The notes under the pieces: generated by a model | Told to the model about the DNA's origin: nothing | The model's input: the letters and a program-made list of their open reading frames with translations, nothing else | Databases searched by the model: none | NCBI RefSeq assembly: GCF_036226405.1 | Contig: NZ_CP108464.1 | Location: 496,001-560,000, forward strand | Direction: 5' to 3' | Origin: Streptomyces sp. NBC_01260 | Lineage (GTDB): Bacteria > Actinomycetota > Actinomycetes > Streptomycetales > Streptomycetaceae | DNA length: 64,000 nt | Shown: positions 57,949 through 64,000 of the stretch, one piece after another | Position numbering within the stretch: position 1 is the stretch's first letter | Layout: every line of letters starts with the position of its first letter | Program-made: the position numbers and the translations under genes

Positions 57949-59358
57949 ATGAACGCGAAGCCGCCCGTCTCCGAGCACTCCGGTGCCCGCAGGAACCAGC
58001 GGGCCGAATCCGCGCGGGACGCGCTCGGCACGTCCACGGCGGCGGATACGGGGCTGCCGCCTGCCGGGACATTCGCCGAGCTGGGACTGCCCGACGAACT
58101 GCTGACGGCGATGGCCGATCTCCAGGTCACCGAGCCCTTCCCGATTCAGGCGGCGACGCTGCCCGATGCGCTGGCCGGCCGGGACGTGCTGGGGCGGGCG
58201 CAGACCGGGTCGGGCAAGACCCTGGCCTTCGGGCTGGCCCTGCTCGTCCGGACCGCCGGGCGGCGCGCGGAGGCGAAGCGGCCGCTGGCGCTGGTGCTCG
58301 TCCCGACACGGGAGCTCGCCCAGCAGGTGGGCGATGCGCTCGCGCCGTACGCGCGGGTGCTGGGGCTGCGGATGACGGCGGTGGTCGGCGGGCTGTCGAT
58401 GGGACCGCAGGCGGCCGCGCTGAAGGCCGGCACCGAGGTGCTCATCGCGACCCCGGGGCGGCTCAGCGATTTGATCGCGCGTCGGCACTGCCATCTGGAC
58501 CGGGTGGGGATCACCGTGCTCGACGAGGCGGACCAGATGTGCGACATGGGCTTCCTGCCGCAGGTCGCGGAGATCCTGGACCAGGTCCGCCCCGACGGCC
58601 AGCGGCTGCTCTTCTCGGCCACGCTCGACCGGAACGTCGACCAGTTGGTGGAGCGCTACCTCGACGAACCGGTGCTCGCCTCGGTGGACCGGGCCCGGGC
58701 CGCGGTGACCACGATGGAGCACCACGTCCTGAACGTCCACGCCGCCGACAAGTACGCGGCGGCGACCGAGATCGCCGCCCGCGAGGGGCGGGTGCTGATG
58801 TTCCTGGACACCAAGGCGGCGGTGGACGCCTTCACCCGCCACCTGAAGAGCAGCGGAATCCTGGCGGCCGCCCTGCACAGCGGGAAGTCGCAGCCGCAGC
58901 GCACGCACACGCTGGACCAGTTCAAGCGCGGCGACATCACCGTCCTCGTGGCCACGAACGTGGCGGCCCGCGGCATCCACATCGACGCGCTCGACCTGGT
59001 GGTGAACGTGGACGCGCCCGCGGACCCGAAGGACTACCTGCACCGGAGCGGCCGCACGGCGCGGGCCGGCAATGCGGGCAAGGCCGTCACACTCGTCACC
59101 CCGGGCCAGCGGCGGGACGTGAACAAGATGATGTCCGAGGCCGGGGTCCGGCCGACAGTCACTCAGGTACGGTCCGGCGAGGCCGAGTTGACACGGATCA
59201 CAGGCGCGCAGCGGCCACCGGCGGCCAAGCCCGTACAGACCGGCAAGCGGCCCTTCCGGGGCATGGGGACCCAGGCCCCGAAGGAGAACCGCCGCGCCGC
59301 CCAGGCCCGCCAGGCCGCGGAGGCCCGCAAGGCGGCCCAGGTACGCAAGAGCCGATGA
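57949..59358 (+). CDS. DEAD-box RNA helicase
   Basis: A 469-residue RNA helicase with the two RecA-like domains. The Q motif has Q67 in EPFPIQAATLPDAL, motif I is AQTGSGKT (84-91), Ia VPTRELA, II DEAD (192-195) and III SAT. Motifs V and VI are NVAARGIH and HRSGRTARAG. A basic Ala/Lys/Arg-rich tail (about 430-469) probably binds RNA. It likely unwinds structured RNA in cold adaptation, ribosome assembly or decay. The ATG has GAGGAAGG 6-7 nt upstream. The stop overlaps the next gene's ATG. Confidence 0.93.
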   Translation: MNAKPPVSEHSGARRNQRAESARDALGTSTAADTGLPPAGTFAELGLPDELLTAMADLQVTEPFPIQAATLPDALAGRDVLGRAQTGSGKTLAFGLALLVRTAGRRAEAKRPLALVLVPTRELAQQVGDALAPYARVLGLRMTAVVGGLSMGPQAAALKAGTEVLIATPGRLSDLIARRHCHLDRVGITVLDEADQMCDMGFLPQVAEILDQVRPDGQRLLFSATLDRNVDQLVERYLDEPVLASVDRARAAVTTMEHHVLNVHAADKYAAATEIAAREGRVLMFLDTKAAVDAFTRHLKSSGILAAALHSGKSQPQRTHTLDQFKRGDITVLVATNVAARGIHIDALDLVVNVDAPADPKDYLHRSGRTARAGNAGKAVTLVTPGQRRDVNKMMSEAGVRPTVTQVRSGEAELTRITGAQRPPAAKPVQTGKRPFRGMGTQAPKENRRAAQARQAAEARKAAQVRKSR

Positions 59359-60047
59359 GGGCCGCGGCCTCCGGAGGCGGAGGCGGCAGGCGGTCGGCCG
59401 AGCTGGAGACCGTGGTCCCCCATCCGTCGAAGGTGCTGTGCGCCGGCCTCAACTACACGAGCCACATCCAGGAGATGGGCAGAGACCTTCCGTCGTACCC
59501 CACCCTATTCGCGAAGTTCGCCGACACCTTGACCGGCCCCACCGACTTCGTGGCGGCCGTGCCAGAGGATCCCGAGATGGACTGGGAGGGCGAACTGGGC
59601 GTCGTCATCGGACGGACCGCGTACAAGGTGAGCGAGGACGAAGCGGGGGACTGCATAGCAGGCTTCACGGTCGCCAACGACATCTCGATGCGGGGTTGGC
59701 AGTACCGCACGACGGAGTGGCTGCAGGGCAAGATCTGGGCGCGCTCGACCCCGGTGGGACCGTTTCTTGTCACGCCGGATGAATTCGATCCCGCAACTGC
59801 GTTCCTGCGCACCACGGTCAACGGCGCGCCCGTCCAGGAACACGGGATCGCGGATCTCCTGTTCACCCCCGCTCACCTGGTCGCGTATGTTTCCACCATC
59901 CTGCCGCTCCACCCCGGCGACCTGATTCTCACCGGAACGCCCGGCGGAGTGGGTCGGGCTCGCACACCTCGTGTGTATCTGACGGCTGGAGACGTGGTCG
60001 CGGTGACAATCGACGGAATCGGTGGCTTGACCACGCCGATCGTCTGA
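59355..60047 (+). CDS. Fumarylacetoacetate hydrolase-fold protein lacking its N-terminal domain
   Basis: A 230-residue FAH-superfamily protein. Metal ligands are visible in DWEGELGVVIGR (two glutamates) and FTVANDISMRGWQYR (aspartate), with KFADTLTGPTDFV and LILTGTPGGVG completing the active site. Family members cleave or hydrate 2-keto-acid intermediates of aromatic breakdown. Usual homologues have about 60-70 more N-terminal residues before PHPSKVLCAGLNYTSH; here only a short Gly/Ala-rich lead remains after an ATG that overlaps the helicase stop. It may be a 5'-deleted gene still read by coupling, or a shortened functional form. Confidence 0.8.
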   Translation: MRAAASGGGGGRRSAELETVVPHPSKVLCAGLNYTSHIQEMGRDLPSYPTLFAKFADTLTGPTDFVAAVPEDPEMDWEGELGVVIGRTAYKVSEDEAGDCIAGFTVANDISMRGWQYRTTEWLQGKIWARSTPVGPFLVTPDEFDPATAFLRTTVNGAPVQEHGIADLLFTPAHLVAYVSTILPLHPGDLILTGTPGGVGRARTPRVYLTAGDVVAVTIDGIGGLTTPIV

Positions 60048-60235
60048 ATGCCGTGTGGCTTGTCCGCGACCGCGGGCGAGCCACTTCACGTCCTCTTGTC
60101 AGGTGTTGGGGCAGCCGGGCCGAAGACCTCCGGTGTGGTGCGTTCCCGGCCAGTGGCTCGTCTCAGTTTCCTGGGGCGGTAATTGATCCTGCGCCCGTTG
60201 CGCGGCAGGCTGTTTCCTCAGCCTGATCGTGGAGG

Positions 60236-60420
60236 TGGTTGCGGGGCGTCGTCCGGGAGGGCCGGGTGGTCTGCGTGGACGAGTTCGGTCCACTGAACCT
60301 GATGCCCGGCAAGGGCAAGGCATGGCGGCCGCGGAAATTCCCGCGCCGGCTCGGGCCACCTGGCCCCTGGCCAGGTCTCCTGCCGTCCACCCGGTCTACG
60401 CCTGCCGCGACGTGCGGCAG
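60236..60420 (+). pseudogene. Relic of an IS630-family transposase
   Basis: The frame from 60239 encodes GRVVCVDEFGPLNLMPGKGK followed by AWRP, the first catalytic-aspartate region of IS630 DDE transposases. The similarity then breaks: a shift to another frame gives RATWPL-like residues, after which it is lost. No start, terminal repeats or remaining catalytic residues are found. It is a small decayed insertion-sequence fragment within the 540-bp stretch (60048-60587) that otherwise contains nothing recognisable. Confidence 0.6.
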
Positions 60421-60587
60421 GCGTAGGCGATGGCCCTCGTTCCTGCGGCACGGCGCAGGCGAATTTCCGAACCATGCAGCAAGCCCGGGCAGTGCGTTGC
60501 CGCACACCCTGCACCATGGAAGGCGCCCCTGCGTCACACCCCGGCATGCAGGTGCGGGGGTCCTCCGTACCCGGCGGGCTTGCTGCC

Positions 60588-60923
60588 TCAGGCCACGGTC
60601 GGTCCCGCCGCTTCGGCGGCGCACCGGTATTCGGCGTGGATGCGCTGGGCTTCTTCGAGCTGGTCTTCGAGGATGACGATGCGGCAGGCGGCCTCGATGG
60701 GGGTGCCTTGGTCGACGAGTTCGCGGGCGCGGGCGGCGATGCGCAGCTGGTAACGGGAGTAGCGGCGGTGGCCGCCCTCGGAGCGCAGCGGGGTGATCAG
60801 GCGGGCTTCGCCGATGGCGCGGAGGAAGCCCTGCGTGGTGCCGAGCATCTCGGCCGCCCGGCCCATGGTGTAGGCGGGGTAGTCGTCGTCATCGAGACGT
60901 CCGAACGAGTCGTCTGCTGTCAC
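60588..60923 (-). CDS. Small MerR-family regulator
   Basis: A 111-residue protein. A MerR helix-turn-helix (about 17-62) is seen in YTMGRAAEMLGTTQGFLRAI, GEARLITPLRSEGG and HRRYSRYQLRIAARARELV. The remaining helix contains EAACRIVILEDQLEEAQRIH. There is no ligand or metal-binding C-terminal domain. GTG 60923 has GAGAGG 5 nt upstream. A very strong perfect hairpin lies 24 bp upstream of the start, which would place a terminator or attenuator in or before its leader. Similar short MerR proteins are common in Streptomyces, but no target is indicated here. Confidence 0.87.
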   Translation of the reverse strand: MTADDSFGRLDDDDYPAYTMGRAAEMLGTTQGFLRAIGEARLITPLRSEGGHRRYSRYQLRIAARARELVDQGTPIEAACRIVILEDQLEEAQRIHAEYRCAAEAAGPTVA

Positions 60924-60947
60924 TTGCACCTCTCTGGAACGCGTGGA

Positions 60948-60979
60948 GGGGCCCTGGTGCCACATGGCACCAGGGCCCC
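60948..60979 (-). terminator. Perfect 14-bp hairpin upstream of the MerR gene
   Basis: GGGGCCCTGGTGCC (60948-60961) and its exact complement (60966-60979) enclose loop ACAT. It could end a transcript from upstream on the minus strand or act as an attenuator for the MerR gene. No convincing gene lies immediately upstream. Confidence 0.65.
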
Positions 60980-61277
60980 GAAGGAACTGCTACACCATCT
61001 GCCGACCCTATTACTGCGTCGGCCTCCTGTTTCCGCTGACCCGACCGAGATGCGGTCGGGGATACGGGGATCGCGGTTGCTTGACCGGAGACCACCTCAC
61101 TATCGATGTCCTGCGGTACCCGGGCCCAGTGATTACCGCCCGGGCGATCCTGATGGCGCTCAAGTCCTCCGTTCTTTCCCTCGGATCTTGCTGAACTGGA
61201 ACTGCGTACTGCTGGTACTGCCTACCTCTGATACTGCGAACTGCTGGTGACCCTGAACAGCGCCACTCTTCGGCAGC

Positions 61278-61510
61278 CAGCCCCGTCGCCCCTCCTGCAT
61301 CTGCTCTGGCTTGGAACCCCACTGCCGAACTTCCCGATACGCGCGCCCGCAGCCGACGCCTTTACCGAGGTGCTACTGACAAAACGCACTGCTATTCCTG
61401 CGAACTGCACTTGCTGTACCGCTCACGGCGTCCCCTGATCACTGCGGGCCACCCGGTCCGGTCGTCAGCCCCGTCGCCTTCCTGCAACCGCTCTGGCTTC
61501 GGGACTCCAC
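61278..61510. repeat. Imperfect 50-bp duplication, 188 bp apart
   Basis: Copy one (61278-61327) and copy two (61466-61514) both begin CAGCCCCGTCGCC and contain GCTCTGGCTT. They agree at roughly 80 per cent of positions by eye. CTGCGAACTGC words precede both copies. This shows that part of the non-coding region arose by duplication. Confidence 0.5.
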
Positions 61511-61544
61511 CACCGCACCGCCATGCAAACTACCTGTACTACTG

Positions 61545-61567
61545 CCCGGCAGTTCGTCTCTGCCGGG
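61545..61567. terminator. Short hairpin in the gene-poor region
   Basis: CCCGGCAG (61545-61552) and CTGCCGGG (61560-61567) form a perfect 8-bp stem with loop TTCGTCT. It resembles a small terminator but no gene ends next to it. Confidence 0.4.
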
Positions 61568-62368
61568 CCTCGCTCGATCTCGGCTACGAGAGAAACCATA
61601 ACCACACCGCCACCCAATGTCTACTCTGGCCGACACAGATTTTCAGGGGTCAGGATGAGAGATGGTCAGCCGTAGCCGGAGCAGAGGTGCGCGACATCCC
61701 CATTTCAACCGGGGCACCCCGTCCGAGCAGCACCGATACGCAGAGTCGATGCCGCGAAGACCACAGCTTCCCGGCGGCGACAGGCCGAGGAACACCTGCA
61801 GAAGGCGGCCGGGCAGATCGCTCATGAGGACATCGCCCAGCAGCGCGGCCCACGATGACACTGCCGCCTAAGGGCGTGCCGGTAGACAACTTGCTGTCGA
61901 ACACCCTGCTTGAGCAGCGGTGTCAAGGGCTACAACACGCAAGTTAATGCTCTGCACGCCCTTAGCTGGCCGTCCGTGACTCCATTCACGGCTTCACCGC
62001 TCACAACGCCGACGAGGTGGCCATCGGCTGCCGACTGGATCGAACAGGTGCTGGAACGCAGCAGGGCGTGGCTGCACGGCACTCGCCGGCCCGCCTGGCT
62101 CCAACCACGCCAGGCAGCGGAGGTCGCTTGGTCCCAACTCCTCATCCGGCTGCGGGCCGCCGCGGAACCGTTCTCGGCCGACGCATGGATGCTTCACCAG
62201 TGGCTGCTGGCTGGCCCCCTGCACAGCGTCGCCCATGTGCCGCTACTGGTGGTTTTGGGGGTGAGGTCGAGGATGAGGAGCTGCCCGAAGGGGGCGTTGT
62301 TGGTGTACTCGGCTTCCTGAGTCCGAGGACAAGTCGGTCAGCGGCCGCGCCGCGGGGACGGTGGCCGG

Positions 62369-62390
62369 CTAAGGGCTGTCCCGCATCACC
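62369..62390. repeat. Partial copy of the CTAAGGGCT palindromic element
   Basis: CTAAGGGCTGTCCCGCA (62369-62385) is identical to the minus-strand end of the 40-bp element at 45320-45359. The similarity fades after CCGGCG and the second arm is missing. Confidence 0.5.
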
Positions 62391-62579
62391 GGCGCGTGGG
62401 TCTGGAGGGTACGACCTTCGGATCCCCGGTGCCCGAGCCATTCGGCGATGCCCGTGACAGGCACACGCCTGGCAGGTGGGCGGGTGGAGTCGCAAATCCG
62501 GCACCCGCAGAGGAGTCACACATACTCGGACCGCACGGCGCTCCGACCGCATCGTGCGGGCCAGCGCGTTCGATCGCCG

Positions 62580-62621
62580 TCACCCGCTGACGTCGGTCAA
62601 GGACGCCGGTCCCCACCTGGG
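62580..62621 (+). pseudogene. Integrase-tail relic, copy of 20580-20621
   Basis: CACCCGCTGAC, then GGTCAAGGAC and CCGGTCCCCACCTGG match, in order, the sequence encoding the tail of the integrase relic beside tRNA-Pro, with only a few differences. No integrase catalytic boxes are left here. Confidence 0.5.
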
Positions 62622-62952
62622 ACAGTTGGGAGTCGGTGAGCCTGCGTATGGTGCAGCCACCACACTTGCTGCACCGGTCGAAGTCGGTGCGGGCGGAGAC
62701 AGGTCCTGAACACTGACCGGAGTTACGCCGCCAACTTCCCTGCGAGGACGAGCACGATTGGGCTCGGGGACGTGCCGGCCTGGCGGTTCGGCTCGGGCGT
62801 TCAGCAAGCGGTTGGCCGTGGACGAGGTCGGTGCTGAAAGCATGGAACTGCCAGAGCGGGCGCAGGCACGCCATTGGCCGCCGATTGGCCCTTACCCGGG
62901 CTCGGCGCACCTGAGAGGCTGGATGCCCGGACGCCATACTCAGGGAGTTGTG

Positions 62953-63561
62953 ATGCAGGTAGCCGTGGTCACCTTCGACGGGTTCAACGAGCTCGACAGT
63001 TTCATCGCCTCAGCGCTGATCAACCGGTGCCGCAAAGACGGTCTGGAAGCCTTCATCACGACACCTATGCCCGTGGTCACGTCGATGAACGGAGTCGAGG
63101 TGACCGGGCAGCGTCCGATGGAGTTCGTCACCGAGGCCGATGTCGTGCTGATCGGCAGCGGGGTGAAGACGCGCGACGTGGTCGCCGATGACCGGATGCT
63201 CGCCATGCTGCCGCTCGACCCTGCGCGGCAGCTGATCGGTTCGCAGTGCTCCGGCGCGCTGGTGCTCGCACGGCTCGGGTTGCTGGGCAGAATGCCGGCC
63301 TGCACGGATATGACGAGCCGGCCATATGTCGAGGCTTGCGACGTCACTGTGCTGGACGCGCCGTTCTACGCCGAGGGGAACATCGCCACGGCGGGCGGCT
63401 GCCTGGCCTCGCAGTACCTTGCCGCGTGGGTGATCACCCGGATGCTCGGGGAGGATGCCGCGCGCGCTGCTATCGGCTACGCGGCTCCGGTCGGCGAAGT
63501 CCAGGAGACTGTCGAGCGCGTGATGGGTACCGTCCACGCAGGCGAGGTCTCACTGCGCTGA
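62953..63561 (+). CDS. DJ-1/PfpI-family protein
   Basis: A 202-residue protein of the DJ-1/PfpI (class I glutamine-amidotransferase-like) fold. The nucleophile-elbow cysteine is C99 in LIGSQCSGALVLARLGLLG, and E13 in FDGFNELDSFIA is the partner residue that tunes its reactivity. VVLIGSGVKTRDVV forms the strand before it. Functions in the family include chaperone, glyoxalase-like and isonitrile hydratase activities. It has no AraC domain, so it is not a regulator. The ATG at 62953 has GGGAG upstream. It is an intact gene in an otherwise decayed region. Confidence 0.85.
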   Translation: MQVAVVTFDGFNELDSFIASALINRCRKDGLEAFITTPMPVVTSMNGVEVTGQRPMEFVTEADVVLIGSGVKTRDVVADDRMLAMLPLDPARQLIGSQCSGALVLARLGLLGRMPACTDMTSRPYVEACDVTVLDAPFYAEGNIATAGGCLASQYLAAWVITRMLGEDAARAAIGYAAPVGEVQETVERVMGTVHAGEVSLR

Positions 63562-64000
63562 CACCCGCGATCAGCTCTCTGGGGCACTGGCGGTTACCGC
63601 GACGAGAGCGATCGCGCGTTGAGGTTGCGGCTGTCGCAGGGCCGCGCGATCAAGACCACCTGTCCCTGCAGGACATTGCCGAACGGGACGGGACCGCCTT
63701 CGCCGCTGTCCACCTGGCTCTCCCGAAGAACGGCACCCAGCTCCGTCCCGCCGGGTCCTACCCAGGCCGTCCGAGAAGAAGACGACTGCGGCGACCCTGC
63801 CGACCAGCCCGTGGCCATCTGTCCTTCATGCGGCCACGTACCTGAGGCGCAGCTCGATCAGTGTTGCCCGGCATGCCGCCGGATCCCCCGCGTTCGCGCC
63901 CACTCCCGCCGTGCGACGCGGGCCAAGACAGGCGTACCGGGCACGTGGGGTGCGGATAGGTGATTCGGTGGTGATTATGTTCGACGCGCGGCCCGAGTGG
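63562..64000 (+). other. Window edge with a possible zinc-ribbon fragment
   Basis: No complete gene is supported. One frame (63619-63963) encodes AICPSCGHVPEAQLDQCCPA followed by CRR, with C-x-x-C pairs as in a small zinc ribbon, ending at 63961-63963. Another frame shows DHLSLQDIAERDGTAFAAVH nearby. The two lie in different frames, which suggests a decayed or frameshifted gene; no family is recognised. Confidence 0.3.

Larger units (their letters stand above)
60980..62952. other. Two-kilobase stretch without convincing genes
   Basis: Short frames occur on both strands but none combines an RBS, a plausible codon pattern and family resemblance. Bases 61000-61640 have lower GC than the rest of the window and are full of ACTGC and CTGCGAACTGC-type words. 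Within 61690-62240 two coding-like fragments are seen, AEEHLQKAAGQIAHEDIAQQ and WIEQVLERSRAWLHGTRRPA, in frames broken by stops; they look like decayed genes of unknown origin. Relics of a palindromic element (62369) and of an integrase tail (62580) follow. Confidence 0.5.

Noticed and set aside
57753..60047. One long fusion frame from the helicase region into the FAH-fold gene
   Set aside because: The upstream part is an out-of-frame shadow of the helicase gene. Only the part from 59355 has family motifs.
62017..62457. Several short frames in the 62-kb region
   Set aside because: They overlap each other in different frames and none shows a start signal with conserved motifs; treated as decayed sequence.

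Overview
This is about 64 kb of very GC-rich actinobacterial chromosome, almost certainly Streptomyces. The support is GC-saturated third codon positions, frequent GTG starts, DasR-type operators, LAL-, ECF42- and MerR-type regulators, sugar ABC systems without their own ATPase, and a tRNA-Pro(GGG). Most of the window reads as accessory chromosome carrying many short self-contained operons, each with its own regulator. The last 4 kb (about 60-64 kb) is gene-poor, carries transposase and integrase relics, and looks like decayed accessory DNA.

Layout. 0.2-2.3 kb: secreted GH84 hexosaminidase under two DasR-like operators. 2.5-4 kb: TPP riboswitch plus a CytX-like thiamine-precursor permease. 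4-10.2 kb: DHA2 drug exporter, NADAR N-glycosidase, APC permease and an MprF-like lipid aminoacyltransferase. 10.6-14.8 kb: SpoIIE-type phosphatase, a DUF347-like membrane protein and an OmpR-type two-component system. The last two promoters share an 11-bp-phased direct repeat. 15.6-19.2 kb: three-subunit molybdenum aldehyde/xanthine oxidoreductase of PaoABC type. 19.3-20.8 kb: small secreted protein, tyrosine-integrase relic and tRNA-Pro. 20.8-24.5 kb: LAL-like ATPase without a LuxR domain, DUF309 protein and a small membrane protein. 24.6-28.7 kb: overlapping FAD oxidoreductase, glycerol-3-phosphate-dehydrogenase-like and FGGY kinase genes. 29-32.5 kb: hypothetical protein, amino-acid permease and TSUP exporter.

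32.6-40.2 kb is the most interesting block. It holds a DeoR-headed, LacI-bodied regulator, a Tat-lipoprotein sugar-binding protein, two permeases, a D-2-hydroxyacid dehydrogenase and a DUF2264 protein. A 13-bp operator occurs twice in tandem before the regulator and once, inverted, before the transport operon. The set looks like a complete but uncharacterised glycan uptake and catabolism system. 40.3-44.1 kb is the lutABC lactate-oxidation operon with its FadR-type regulator, both promoters carrying the same 11-bp palindrome. 44.3-49.8 kb has an S66 peptidase, small hypothetical proteins, a methyltransferase, a DUF2510 membrane protein and a TPR protein.

50-54 kb carries an EF-G paralogue with a possible leader ORF and a long-form GAPDH. 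A small ORF is predicted to be translationally coupled to an F420-type oxidoreductase that follows it. 55-57.6 kb has a HutC-type GntR regulator and an ECF42 sigma factor with its DGPF partner and a recognisable ECF42-type promoter. 57.9-60 kb has a DEAD-box helicase overlapping a fumarylacetoacetase-fold gene that lacks its N-terminal domain. 60-64 kb has an IS630 relic, a small MerR regulator, a 2-kb stretch without convincing genes, a DJ-1/PfpI protein, and a small C-x-x-C reading frame at the edge.
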